A stretch of 64,000 bases of DNA from Panax quinquefolius (GCA_020205615.1 CM035160.1:7857466-7921465); one strand, 5' to 3'. Positions 11,299 to 24,237 are shown, numbered from the stretch's first letter. The notes: generated from the sequence alone by a model not told the origin. Translations and numbers: made by a program.

Positions 11299-13851
11299 TG
11301 TAAGACCCCAACTTTTATAAATAAAGATGAATTTTTCTATAAATATTATTTTTGAATATTATGGAATAAATTTGATATAATGTTATAGTTGTGGGTAATA
11401 TTTATAAATTTTGCAAAGTATGCAAGTTGTTATAAAATATTCGTTTGGTCGGGGAATATTCTTTTTAGGGAATATTCGTACAACGGCTCAATCATTGGTG
11501 GACCCCACAACAGAATTATTGTCGGATTGAGAAAACGACAAAAATATTTTATAAAAATAACGGCGGAGGTGTTACCGTTAAAACTGTTGAACTACCCTTG
11601 GTAAAGAAATGCGATGTCTGGCGTGGTTGCGTAGTAGCACACGGTATTGATTATTGATCTTTACGTGAAAAGTCACTCAATTTATGCTTTCAATTATTGC
11701 TACAGTAATTGCTGCATCATATCTCTTATATTATTGATTCAATTATTGTCACAGTATCATCTGTATAATATGTTATAGTATTAAATCAATAATTGAGACG
11801 ACAAGTTATAAATGATTAATAATTGTTGAAAGATTAAATATGTGTTATGATTTGTGGTAAGTTTGATTATTTTATGGGGGCTCGTATGTCATCATCTAAG
11901 AGTCCCTTCAATCAATAATAATTACCCTTGTGAATAGTATTTACCTTCGTCGATAGTAATTACCTTCGTCAATAGTAATTACCCTTGTGAATAGTATTTA
12001 CCTTCGTCGATAGTATTTTTACCTTAGTTAATAGTAATTACCTTTACCAGACGTCGAACCACTTGTCGTTTCACATTACAAGCGTCGAACCACTTGTCGT
12101 TTCACATTCTGAAAGTCAAACCACTTTTCTTTTCACATCATTAGTCGTCGAGCCACTTGCCTTTTCACACGGCGGTCTTAAGCTAGAAATCTTCTATAAA
12201 TAGAGGCCTAGGGCTTCATTATTTTCACGAATTCATTCAAGCTATAGAGAGAAAGTATAGAAGAATAAGAGAGAAAGAAGAAGAGTATTTTGTTACTACA
12301 CCTTCATGCGATATTCAATCTCCTACCAAAAGTAAGGGGTGTTATTCTTTCTTATTCATGAAGAGAACTGTTGTTATTCCATTGCTTATTATTACATTGG
12401 AATAACTTTTGTATCTGCTGGTTTACCTATACTTGGTGACATTCTTCTATTATTACATTGGAACATCCTGTATGCGTGTGTTTTACAGGACTGGTTCCGC
12501 CTTTATTATTATTACATTTGAACATCACATGCGTGTGTGTTATCACATGCATGTTTTTTACTTAGGACTGGTTAAAATCTTTATTATTATTACATTGGAA
12601 CATCCTCATGCGTGTGTTTTACACGGACTGGTTCCGCCTTTATCATTCATTGGAATATCCTATCTGTGTGTTTTACACCGGATCCGTTCCATCTTTATTA
12701 TTACATTGGAACATTACGCCGGTGTGAATTTTCACCCCGACTGGTTCCGTTATTATTATTCTATTGGAATAACTTTTCTATCTGAAGTACCGCATGCATG
12801 GTGATTTCTTTTGTTATTCCATTCTTTATTATACCCAGTTGGTTAAAACTTTGACTTATACTCCATGAAATTAGTAGAATATCCTTGATATTTGCGTTTC
12901 ATCCAATATCTTTTCATGGAAATATTCTTCCGATCATTCTTGAATTTTACTAATTTGGACGTTAATAATTCTGGATAAAATAATTCTTGAACTTGTTTTA
13001 TTGAATTCTTATATCATTGTCATCATCCTCATGTTTATATTATGTTGAAAGTCATCTACGTGGCACGTAGTGCATAGATGGACTTGGTATGATTATGACC
13101 GAGAGACTATTGGTGTAATCATGGCCGTAATGTTACAAATGATGTGATAAAAATCCTCGATGGTAGTAGTGCATTGGTGGACGAATTGTTGGCATGATCA
13201 TGACCATTAATGAATACACAAATATTCTTGGCAGCGTAGTGCATGAATAATTATATTAGTCGTGATACTAAAGAATATCCTTGGCAGTAGTAGTGTAGGG
13301 GTGATTCGATGATGTGGAATATTTATTAAAAGTGAGTCTCGGCTATAACAAAGATGAAAAACCTTTTAAAACCTAAAAGAAAGTAGACTTTATTTTCTAC
13401 TTGACTCTTTTAATGGATTAAGCGTATTCATTTGCAGATTAAACTGGTTTTCTATTGTATTTTATCGGTTTAACATTGTTGAAGACTATTGATAATTTAT
13501 TACGCATTATCTTAGTCATAATATTTCTTCTTGGGCTAGTTGAGCTCACCCTTTTCTTTCACTTTTTCTCTTGAAATGAGAATATAAATTTGGGGACGAG
13601 TCGGGAAGCGAGTGATGGTCCTGAAGATAGCATTAGTAGTCCTTACTATTCTTTAAAATAGTGTGATAATAATTGTAATGAGGACTTTTTGTTTGAGTTT
13701 GTATAATATCTAGTAAGCGATATTTGTATTTAAACTCACGGTTTATGTCGTATTGTACCTACGAGTTATGTTAATAAGTTGTATTTAAATTACATGCCAT
13801 GTAAGTGGCGACCCAAGATGGGTGATGTATACCTAATTTTGGGGCGTCACG
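11299..13851 (+). repeat. G2 second LTR
   Basis: Its first ~175 bp match the first LTR with only a one-base length difference, after which differences cluster at C/G-containing sites. The same U3 repeats and ~60-bp transcribed repeats are present. It ends GGGCGTCACG and is followed by a good primer-binding site. Confidence 0.9.
12195..12203 (+). promoter_or_regulatory. TATA box of G2 second LTR
   Basis: TATAAATAG in the same context as in the first LTR. It lies upstream of the partial internal region at 13852. Confidence 0.65.
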
Positions 13852-13853
13852 GT

Positions 13854-13865
13854 TGGTATCGAGCG
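13854..13865 (+). other. Primer-binding site, initiator tRNA-Met type
   Basis: TGGTATCGAGCG, two bases after the LTR end. Plant elements primed by initiator tRNA-Met carry TGGTATCAGAGC, and this is a one-to-two base variant. Confidence 0.7.
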
Positions 13866-14036
13866 TAGGGATATGATCCTGGCTAAGATGTGAGAATAGT
13901 ACTAGGAGGGAGAGCAGGAATACCTTTCGCTTAGTATGACCTACCTAAGTTTATGTCTTTATTTTATTGGTTGGTCGGAAGATAGGGATAATTTGTTACA
14001 TGTCAATTAACCTTTTGTTTTGTGGCGATGTCGAAA

Positions 14037-15960
14037 ATGACATCCGAGAATGTTGAGAATAAAGAAATGGAGCCTTGAGCGATCGTTGATTCACCACATA
14101 TCAATAATCGAGGATAATGTGCATCGGAAGGCGACAATCCTCATCTAAACAACAACACCGACCAAATGATGAATGATCAAATGTTCGGAGGCTTTATGCA
14201 ATTTATCAACAAAGAAAGCGAGAGCGACTCTGCCCAAAACGTAGGTGGAAACACGGAAAACTCTCGGTGGTCACCGCTAAACAATTCAAGGAGCTGGGAC
14301 CACCGGGAGTTTAAGGGTGAGCAAAACCATTTCTGGCGGAAGCATGGATAAAGCAGATTACCAAGATATTTGATGTCTTGGGATGCTCCGAGAAGCAAAG
14401 GTTCCCTTCTTAGCCTTTATGTTGCGGAGAGGCGGATTCTTCGTGGGAATCGGTAAAACGTACTCAACCTCTTTGTCTCAAGATATCTTGGGAGAAGTTC
14501 CAGGAGGCGATTCAACGACAAATACTTTCCGAAAGTATTACATACATGAAGGAGGTGGAGTTTATCAAGTTGGACCAAAACAATATGGCCAGTGTAATAA
14601 TACGAGGCAAAATTTGCGAGTTATCACGGTTCGTCCCACTTGGTGGATAATGAAGAGAGAATGGCGCGAATGTTTTTAAGAGAGGTTTGAAGCGGAGATA
14701 CGTCCAACATCTTATTTCTCATAAAGCGTGTTTGTATTCAGATGTTGTAAATAGGGCTCGATTAGTGGAGCGCGATAATGAGTCAACGCCTGACTAAAGA
14801 GAGCGTGGCGAAATTATAATACCGGCGAGTAGTCATCGAAGCGGTGACAACAAGCGTGGAGGAATCAACGGGCCGATATGGTAACCACTTCGGTGGTAAT
14901 CGGGGCCAAAACAATAAGAATGGACATTTCAAGAAAAGGAGATTCAACAATGATGGAAAGACGACGTCAAAGACCCATTATTAAGGAAGGAGAAAGACCA
15001 CCTATCATATGCTTCAAATGCGAAGGAGAGGGACACATCGATCAAATCTGCGTCAATGCCGTCAAAGCGTGTTATAATTGTGGAAGAGAAGGTCACTTAG
15101 CTCGATTTTGTGCGTTCTCAAGACAAATTCAGCTAGGATGGAGGCACCAAAGGCCATCCCATAAAATTCAAAACCGGTAGTCTGAGGGAGGCGTTTGTTG
15201 TGACCTCCCAAAGAGCAAGGAATCCGAATGAGGTCATCACGGGTAAGCTTATCATAAACTCTAATGAAGTCTATACTTTATTTGATCTGGGTTCTACCCA
15301 TTCTTTTATTTCTCCTACTTACGCTCATCATCGATTAAATTTGACTCGGAGAAATTAGACTTTGACTTATCTGTGGAAACTCCGTTGGGAGAAACCTTCA
15401 TTACATCCACCGCTTATAAGTCTTGTTTGGTTCAAATCGGTACCCTCACATTACACCGTCGATCTTATTTCATTAAAAATACTTGCATTTGATGTGATTC
15501 TAGGGATTGATTGGTTAACTACTTATCATGCAAAATTGATTGTTTTCGTAAGGTTGTTAGCTTTCATATTCCTAATCAACCTATTATGCGAATTCAAACG
15601 ACCAAACCATTAAAATCAATCACGGTCATCTCAAGCCATAAAGCTATTCGTTTATTGAAAAGCGGATGTCGAGCTTTCTTAGCTCATGTCACGATTTAAA
15701 CAAAAATACGTCGGTTTTGAACGATATTTCTATTGTTAATAAATTTCTGACGTATTCCCAAAGAACTTCCTAGCCTTTACCCCGAGGCCTTGAAATTGAA
15801 TTTTGTATCGACCTTGAACCCTATACAAAAACCTATTTCCAAAGCCCCATATCGAATGGCTCTATTGAACTTCGTGAGTTAAAGACCCAACTGCAGGAAT
15901 TGTTAGACATTGGCTTTATTAAATCCTAGTACTTCTCCTTGGGGTGCTCCTTTTCTATTC
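14037..15960 (+). pseudogene. G2 partial second internal region: gag, protease and start of reverse transcriptase
   Basis: A second copy of the same internal region, colinear with 6629-8570. It has the gag ATG (14037), capsid pieces, two zinc knuckles (about 15013-15105, both readable), the protease block with the active-site region changed to FDLGSTHSF, and ILGIDWLTTYHAK near 15500. It stops in the reverse transcriptase N-terminus, where the sequence jumps at about 15960-15964 straight into the 3' part of an LTR. Several frameshifts occur in gag. Because the jump lacks a polypurine tract and an LTR start, it is a deletion rather than a normal element end. Confidence 0.8.
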
Positions 15961-16534
15961 GTCCTAGTGCAGGGGTGATTCTATGATGTGGAATATTTAT
16001 TAAAGCTGAGTCTCAAATTTATAACAATGATGAAAAACCTTTTAAAACCTAAAAGAAAAGTAGACTTTATTTTCTACTTGACTCTTTTAATGGATTAGAT
16101 ATTCATTTGCAGTTAAACCGGTTTATCTATTGTATTTTATCGGTTTAACATTGTTGAAGACTATTGATAATTTATTACGCATTATCTTAGTCATAATATT
16201 TCTTACTAGGCTAGTTGAGCTCACCCTTTCTTTCAATTATTCTCTTGAGGAAATGAGAATATAAATTTGACGCGAGTCTGGGAAGCGAGTGATGGTCCTC
16301 AAGATAGCATTAGTAGTCCTCACTATTACGTAAAATAGTGTGATAATAATCGTAATGAGGACTTTTTGTTTGAGTTTGTATAATATCTAGTAGATTTATA
16401 TTTGTATTTAAACTCACGCTTTATGTCGTATTATTGTACGCATGATTTATGTTAATAAGTTGTATTTAAATTACATGCCGTGTAAGTGGCGACCCAAGAT
16501 GGGTGATGTATACCTAATTTTGGGGGCGTCCACA
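15961..16534 (+). repeat. Truncated third G2 LTR (3' end only)
   Basis: The last ~574 bp of the LTR, colinear with 13290-13851. U3, TATA box and R are missing. It ends GGCGTCCACA, where the broken 5' LTR of G1 resumes. Confidence 0.85.
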
Positions 16535-16539
16535 ATGAA

Positions 16540-18752
16540 AGTTTTACTGATTGATCTTTGTTGAACTACTCGGTAGTAAAAAAATGCGATGTCTGGCGTT
16601 GTTGTATAGTAGCACACGGTATTGATTATTGATATTTATGTGAGAAGTCACTCGGTTTTGTTCAATTATTGCTACAATAGTTGTTGCAGCAAGATCTCAC
16701 ATTATTTGATTCAATTATTGTTGATTTAGAAGTTTTGTTTTATTCGTATTATTAACGTAATAAAATAGAAACATCTTTTTATATAAAATGAGAATACTTT
16801 ATTAAAGTTATTCATAAATAGAATATATTATATTCTATTATGCGTAGTGTTTTGCATAGTAAAAATCTTTTTATATAGAATAGAATACTTTATTAAAGTT
16901 ATTCTATAAATAGAATATATTATATTTTATTATGCATAGTGTTTGCTTAGTGCTTCAGATAGTGTTTGTATAGTAAAATCTTTTTATATAAATAGAATAT
17001 ATTATATTTTATTTAAAAGATTTTTCTTTAAATATCGGACCAGTCGAATAAAGTAAATCAATATGGACCGTTCATGGATTAGTTACTATGCATTCCATTT
17101 TCCTATAAATGAAGCTCATTCCTTCTTTATTTTCTTACGAATTCAATTGAACTCTAGAGAGATAAACTATAGAGAGAGACTATAGAGATAGAAGAAAAGT
17201 TTTTCTATTACTTCACTACTCTTATATCAAGTATTATTTTACTACGGTAGGGATATTATTCTTTTGTATTCAAGAATTGAACTTACATTATTCCATTTCT
17301 TTATTGTTACATTGGAATAACTTTTGTATACGCTGCTACCCTATACTTGGTGACATTTTTCTATTATTACATCTTTATTATTACGGTTTAATATCACATG
17401 CATCTTATCTGTGGGACGTAGTTCCATTTTTATTATTCTGCTTTTTATTATTCGCCGAATATCACATGCATCTTATATCTGCTGGGACTGGTTCCATCAT
17501 TTATTATTCGCATTTATTATTCTGTTGGAACATCCATGCGGTTGTGAATTTCACCCGACTGGTTCCGTTATTATTATTATTACGTTGGAATAACTTTGTC
17601 TATCAAGTAATCTGCGTGCGTGGTGATTTCTTTTGTCATTCCATTCTTTATTATACTCAATTGGCTAAAGTTTTGACTTATACTCCATGAAATTAGTGGA
17701 ATATCCTTGATATTTGCGCTTCATCCAAGATTTTCCATGGAAATATTCTTCTGAACATTCTTGAATTTTACTTTACTGAAGCGATATCATGTTGACAATT
17801 TGGACGTTATTGATTCCTGGACAAATTAATTCTTGAACTTGTTTTATTGAATTCATATATCATTGTCATCATCCTCATGTTTATATTATGTTGAAAGTCA
17901 TCTATGACCTGTAGTGCATAGATGGACTTGGTATGATTATGACCAGGGATTATTCGGTATAATCATGACCGTAATGTTACAAATGATGTGGAAAAAGTCC
18001 TCATTGGCCCGTAGTGCATTAATGGACAATTTTTTAGTATGATTATGGCTATGGATTCTCTTCGGCCAAGGGTGCAAAGATGAATTATTTTATGGCATGA
18101 TCAGGACCGTTGATGAAAACACGATTATCTTTGGCCCGTAAAGCATGGATAATTCGTGGTCGTGATACTAAAGAGTATCTTTGGCCTGTAGTGCAAGGAT
18201 GATTTCATGATGTGGATTATTTATTAAGCTGAGTCTCAGCGATAAAAGTGATGAAAAACCTTTTAAATCATAAAAGATAGTAGATTTTATTTTCTACTTG
18301 ACTCTTTTAATGGATTGCTTATTCCGCTGCAGTTAAACTTGATGTCTATTTTATTTTATCAGTTTAACATTGTTGGGGACTAATGATAATTTATTCGGCA
18401 TTATCTTAGTCATAATATTTCTTACTGGGCTAGTTGAGCTCACCCTTTCTTTCACCTTTATTCTCTTCGAGAAATGAGAATATAAATTGGGACGAGTCGG
18501 GGAACGGAGTGATGGTCCAGAGGATAGCATTAGTAGTCCTCACTATTTTGTGAAATAGTGTGATAATAATTGTAATGAAGACTCATTTTGAGTTTATATA
18601 ATCTCTAGTAGACAATAATTGTATTCAAACTCACAGTTTATGTTTTGTCGTATTGTACACGACAGTTGTATTAGTAAGTTGTATTTGATTTATGTATCAT
18701 GTAAGTGGCGACCCAAGATGGGTGAAGTATACCTAATTTTAGGGGCGTCACA
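16540..18752 (+). repeat. G1 5' LTR, second part
   Basis: Resumes with AGTTTTACTGA, colinear with about 21825 of the G1 3' LTR. With 3562-3841 it totals about 2.5 kb, the size of the 3' LTR. It contains TATAAAT at 17104-17110, short ~60-bp repeats (about 17290-17600) and ends GGGGCGTCACA. Confidence 0.85.
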
Positions 18753-18754
18753 GT

Positions 18755-18766
18755 TGGTATCAAAGC
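18755..18766 (+). other. G1 primer-binding site, initiator tRNA-Met type
   Basis: TGGTATCAAAGC, two bases after the LTR end; one base from the plant initiator tRNA-Met complement. Confidence 0.75.
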
Positions 18767-18939
18767 TTAGGTATATGATCCCTGGCTAAGATGTGAGACT
18801 AGAACTAGGAGGGGATAGACAGGGAATTCCTTCGCTAGTATGACCTACCTAAGTTTATTTAGTATTTAATTGGTCGGTCAGAGTATAGAGATAATATGTG
18901 ATATGTTAATTAACTCTTGTTTTGTGGCAGTATTTGAAA

Positions 18940-20540
18940 ATGGTATCTGAAAATGTTGAGATAAGCAATGGATCACAGGAGACTGTTGAGTCTCCACAAA
19001 TCAATAATCAGGACAATGTGCAACAGGATGGCGATAATCCTCCTTTAAACAACAACACTGATCAATTAACGAACGACGGTAGGTTTAAGAGCTTTTTAGA
19101 ATTCATGCAACATCGAAAGTGAAGACTCTCCCTGCTCATAATACAGAGAGAAATAATGGCAACCCACGGTTGGTCACCGCTAAGCAATTCAAGGAGCTGG
19201 GACCACCGGAGTTTTTGGGAAAGCCGAGACCACTTAAAAGCGAGGCGTGGTTAAAGCAGATCACCAAGATATTTGATGTCTTGGGATGCTCCGAGGAGCA
19301 AAAGGTTCCATTCACCACCTTTATGTTGCGTGAAGAAAGAGATCATTGGTGGGAATCTGTAAAACATACCCAGCCTGACGCACTCAAGATGTCTTGGGAG
19401 AAGTTCCAAGAGATGTTCAATGACAAGTACTTTCCCGAAAGCATTCGTCACATGAAGGAGGTGGAATTTATCAAGTTGGAGCAAAATAACATGACCGTGT
19501 CGCAGTACGAGGCTAAGTTTGCGGAGTTATCCCGGTTTGCATCCCATTTGGTTGATAATGAGGAACGAATGACGCGAATGTTTTTGCAAGGTTTAAAACT
19601 TGATATACGACAATATCTCATTTCTCACAAACTTTGTTTATATTTAGATGTTGTGAATATGGCTCAGTTATTGGAGCGCGATAATGAGTGAGCACAACCA
19701 AAAGGCAATGACCAACAACACGATAATAATCATATCGGTGGCAACGGTCATCAGAACAACGATAACCATCGCGGGGGATATTATCATGCCAAGAATGGTA
19801 ACCATTTCGGTGTTAATCATGGCCAAGATAATAAGAATGGACATTTTAAGAAGAGAAGGTTCAACAATGACGTGAAGACGTTGGCACCAGCACCCGTTTC
19901 AAAGGAAGAAGAACACCCATCGGTCGTATGTTTCAAATGCGGACAAGAGGGACACATCCGTCAAATCAGCACGAATAATCCAAAACGTGTTTTAATTGTG
20001 GAAGAGAAGGTTACCTAGCTCGATTTTGTCGTATGGTGAAGTCAAGTCCAACCGGGATAGTGATGCCAAAGGTTGTCCCAGACAAGCCAAAGCCGGTAGT
20101 TTAAGAGAGAGCGTTTTTTTTCGTGATGAGGAACTGAATAAAATTATCACGGGTAAGTTAATCATAAGCTCTTCACGAAGTCTATATGTGTTAGATATCT
20201 GGGGTTCTACCCATTCTTTATCTCTCTTGCTTGCGCCAACATTTAAATTTGACTTGGAGAAATTAGACTTTGACTTATTGGTTGAAACTTGATAGTAGAA
20301 ACCTTCGTTACCTCCATTGTTTATAAATCTTGTTGATTCAAATCGACACTTTCACGTTACCTGTCGATCTTATCTCTTTGAAAATACTTGCCTTTGATGT
20401 GATTTTAGAGATCGATTGGTTAACTACTCATCAAGCTTTTCGTAAGGTTGTTAGCTTTCATATTCCTAACCAACCTGTTATGCAAATTCAAGCAACCAAA
20501 CCACTAAAGTCAATCATTGTCATATCAAGCCATAAGTAAA
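18940..20540 (+). pseudogene. G1 gag and protease, the best-preserved capsid in the window
   Basis: The gag ATG is at 18940. The first ~60 codons end after one frameshift near 19110, then 190 codons (19119-19691) run unbroken through the capsid domain, with GPPEFLGKPRPL, KIFDVLGCSEEQKVPF, FMLREERDHWWESVK and FNDKYFPESIRHMKEVEF. Zinc knuckle 1 lacks its last Cys. Zinc knuckle 2 (19989-20030) reads CFNCGREGYLARFC, with the metal-binding His replaced by Tyr. The protease active site near 20195-20215 is also altered (LDIWGSTHS in place of FDTGSTHS), and ILEIDWLTTHQAF follows near 20400-20440. Even apart from frameshifts, these substitutions argue against function. Confidence 0.85.
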
Positions 20541-21537
20541 GAACCCCGGTCCTTTCGTTGTTGACTTCCTTGTGTGAAATGCACCGGCCGACTTTCACAG
20601 GCGGCGTCGTGAATGACGATGGCAAGTTGATAGGTATCAATGTGACGTGCTATCCAAGTCTTGGATGAGAGTCACAGTTTTGAATGATATTTCTATTATT
20701 AATAAATCTCTTGACGTATTCCTGAAGACTTCTTAGCCTACCCCAGCGCGTGAAATCGAATTTTGTATTGACACCAAGATAAAAACCCCATTTCTTAAAC
20801 CCTCAAAATATTTCTTCAACTAAAATGAACGTAACATGTGCGAAAGACGTTGACTCGAAATTGTTGAAGATTACGATCGTATCTTATTCAATATCATCGT
20901 GGAAGAAATGAACGTGGTAAATGACGTGTTGAGTAGAAGATCGTATCGTTCTAAGTGCGATGTTGTTAACACAAAGACTCATTTCAGATAACTTGCAAAT
21001 GATGAAGATAGAGTTAAAGACTCTACAGGGACCCACGTGAAGATAACGAATATACTGAGTAAAATCGACTTTAATCGATAAAGTTAAAAGCCGCCGTTCG
21101 CATAACCTTTGGGGTGATGAAAGTGAAGAAGAAGGTTCAAGAGGGCGTTATTCTAGAAGCAAGAATTGACGAAGAGAAAAATTTCAACCCTCGATTTAAT
21201 TGGCCCATTTGAAATCCTCGATTAAGTAGGAGTTGTGGCTTATAGACTCGCTTTCTGCCAAATATGTTGCGTGTTCATAACGCTTTTAACGTATCAATGT
21301 TACGTAAATATGTGGACGACGAACCACATTATTAATTTAGAACCCAGGACGAGATAGCGAGAAGATTTAACGTATGAAGAGATCGTGTTAACATCTTGAT
21401 AAGAAGGATCATATTCGACACACAAAGGTTATACCTCAAGTGTTAGAATCTGAAATGAAGTCAAGGTATCCTCACATGTTCGGCATACCAGGTACGTACG
21501 TAAATTTCGAGGGCGAAATTCCATAAGGAGAGGAGAT
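20541..21537 (+). pseudogene. G1 pol remnants: end of RNase H, traces of integrase, chromodomain region
   Basis: About 1 kb instead of the usual ~3 kb. The path jumps from the protease linker into the end of RNase H (about 20810-20950, the stretch before the VLSRRS-type motif), then into a short pre-integrase segment, then near 21180-21200 into the integrase C-terminus and a degraded chromodomain. The FIDD reverse transcriptase block and the integrase DDE core are absent. A polypurine tract (about 21523-21537) precedes the 3' LTR. Confidence 0.7.
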
Positions 21538-24027
21538 TGTGAAACCCCCGATTTTATGAATAAAGAATTAATTTTTTTGAAATAATTTTTTTTATATTAT
21601 GGTGTGAATTTGAGATAATGTTATAGTTGTGGGTAATATTTATAAATTTTGCAAAGTATGCAAGTTGTCACATTATATTCGATTGGTCTGGGAATATTTG
21701 TTTTAAACAGAAATTTTCATATGACCAAGACAATCATTGGTGGACCCTATAAACTAATTATTATTTTTGATTGAGAAAACGACAAAAAATATTTTATTGA
21801 AAATAACGGCGGAAGTTTTACCATCGATCTTGTTGAACTACTCTTAGTAAAAAAAAGACATGAATACGCGTTGTTGTATAGTAGCACACCAGGTATTGAT
21901 TATTGATATTTATGTGAAAGTCACCGGTTTTGTTCAATTATTGCTACTGATAGTTCTTTGACAAGATCTCACATTATTTAATTCAATTATTGTTGATTTA
22001 GAAGTTTTATTTTATTCAGATTATTAACGTAATAAAATAGAAACATCTTTTATATAAAATGTAATACTTTATTAAATTTATTCTATAAATAGAATATATT
22101 ATATTACATTATGCATAGTGTTTTGCATAGTAAATTTTTTTTATATAAAATGTAATACTTTATTAAAGTTATTTTATAAATAGAATATATTATATTTTAT
22201 TATGAATAGTGTTTGCATAGTGCCCAAGATAGTGTTTGCGTAGTAAAAATCTTTTTATATAAATAGAATATATTATATTTTATTTAAAAGATTTTTCTTT
22301 AAATATGGACCATCGATTAAAGTAAATCAATTTGGACCGTTCATGGATTAGTTACTTATGCATTCCATTTTCTTATAAATAGAAGCTCATTCCTTCATTA
22401 TTTTTTTCTTTTAATTCACCGAACTCTGTAGAGAGAGAAACTATAGAGAGAGACTATAGAGATATAAGAAAAGTTTTCTCGCTACTTCACTACTCTTATA
22501 TCAAGTATTATTTTACTGGTAAGGGATATTATTCTTTTGTATTCAAGAAGAGAACTTCTATTATTCCATTTCTTTATTGCTCATTGGAATAACTTTGATA
22601 TCGCCGGGCTACCCTATACTTGGTGACATTCTTCTATTATTCTGCCTTTATTATTACGTTTAATATCCTCATCATCTATACTGTGGGACCGGTTCCATTT
22701 TATTATTCCATCATTATTATTACGCCGGAATATCATGTCTACGTGTTATCTGTAGGGACCGGTTCCATCATTTATTATTCCGCATTTATTATTCTCATTT
22801 GGAACATCCCGCTTGCAGGTGAATTTCACCTCGACCGGTTCCGTTATTATTATTCTGTTGAATAACTTTGTCATCACGAAATACCGTGTGCATGGTGATT
22901 TCTTTTGTCATTCCATTCTTTATTATACTCAATACTAAAGTTTTGACTTATACTCCATGAAATTAGTGGAATATCCTTGATATTTGCATATTTCATCCAA
23001 AGATTTTCATGGAAATATTCTTCCGAGCATTCTTGAATTTTACTCTACAAAGCGGTTTATGTTGACAATTTGGGCGTTATTGATTCTGGACAAATTAATT
23101 CTTGAACTTATTTTATTGAATTCATATATCATTGTCATCATCCTCATATTTATATTATGTTGAAAGTCATCTCGTGGCACAGAGTGTGCATAGATGGACT
23201 TGGTATGATTATGACCGAGATTATTCTTGGTATAATCATGGCCGTAATGTTACAAATGATGTGGAAAAAGTCCTCATTGGCTCGTAGTGCATTGATGGGC
23301 GCTTTTTTGGTATGATTATGGCTATGGATTCTCTTCTTCTACCAAGGGTGCAAAGATGAATTATTTTATGGCATGATCGATCGTTGATGAAAACACAATT
23401 ATCTTTGGCTCGTAGAGCATGGATAATTCGTGGTCGTGATACTAAAGAATATCCTCGGCACGTAGTGCGTGGGATGATTTCATGATGTGGATTATTTATT
23501 AAAATTCGAGTCTCGGCGATAATAAAGGATGAAAAACCTTTTAAATCATAAAAGATAGTAGATTTTATTTTCTACTGACTCTTTTAATGGATTGCTTGTT
23601 CCGCCACAGCTTAAACTTGATGTACATTATATTTTATCGGTTTAACATTGTTGGGGACTAATGATAATTTATTCGGTATTATCTTAGTCATAATATTTCT
23701 TCTTGGACTAGTTGAGCTCACCCTTTTCTTTCACTTTATTCTTCGGAAATGAGAATATAGGCGACGACGAGTCGAGGAACGGAGTGATGGTCCAGAGGAT
23801 AGCATTAGTAGTCCTCACTATTTTGTGAAATAGTGTGATAATAATTGTAATGAGGACTCCTTTTGAGTTTGTATAATCTCTAGTAGACAATAATTGTATT
23901 CAAACTCACAGTTTATGTTTTGTCGTATTGTACACGACAGTTGTATTAGTAAGTTATATTTGATTTATGTATCATGTAAGTGGCGACCCAAGATGGGTGA
24001 AGTATACCTAATTTTGAGGGCGTCACA
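21538..24027 (+). repeat. G1 3' LTR
   Basis: An uninterrupted 2490-bp LTR, TGTGAAACCCCC to GGGCGTCACA, followed directly by the TAATC duplication. U3 is of the 'TGGACCGTTCATGGATTAG' type shared with G3 and G5, unlike G2. Confidence 0.9.
22374..22382 (+). promoter_or_regulatory. TATA box of G1 3' LTR
   Basis: TATAAATAG followed by AAGCTCATTCC, a context conserved in the other TGGACCGTTC-type LTRs. Confidence 0.65.
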
Positions 24028-24032
24028 TAATC

Positions 24033-24237
24033 TTTGTTAATTTGACTTGGATTTCAAATCTTTTAAATTAATATATATTCGCTGGCATATATTATTTGTT
24101 GAAATCCTATCTCTATACCAACTGTGATATAAGATATTCCTGCATAACAATTATTATTATATCTGTTGGTCTCAAGTATATTTTTCAACATTTATTGAGA
24201 TATTTAAGCTAACAAAGTTTTATAGCCGTTTATGCAT

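Larger units (their letters stand above)
3842..16534 (+). mobile_element. Ty3/Gypsy chromovirus G2, complex LTR-internal-LTR-internal-LTR copy
   Basis: It starts TGTAAGACCCC and ends GGCGTCCACA inside the 5' LTR of G1. In order it holds: LTR 3842-6439, full internal region to 11298, LTR 11299-13851, partial internal region to about 15960, and the 3' end of a third LTR to 16534. The target duplication is degraded (GCGGA at 3837-3841, ATGAA at 16535-16539); all three differences are C-to-T or G-to-A changes. Being nested in G1, it must be the younger insertion. Unequal LTR recombination that made a tandem copy, followed by a deletion, is the likely origin. Confidence 0.85.
3562..24027 (+). mobile_element. 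Ty3/Gypsy chromovirus G1, pol mostly deleted, 5' LTR split by G2
   Basis: It begins TGTGAAATCCC, ends GGGCGTCACA and sits between perfect TAATC duplications (3557-3561 and 24028-24032) inside the Copia 5' LTR. The LTRs are about 2.5 kb. The internal region is only about 2.8 kb (18753-21537): gag and protease are present, but reverse transcriptase, most of RNase H and the integrase core are missing. It is therefore a non-autonomous or decayed copy. The gag type and C-terminal chromodomain place it with the Tekay/Del chromoviruses by general resemblance. Confidence 0.9.
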
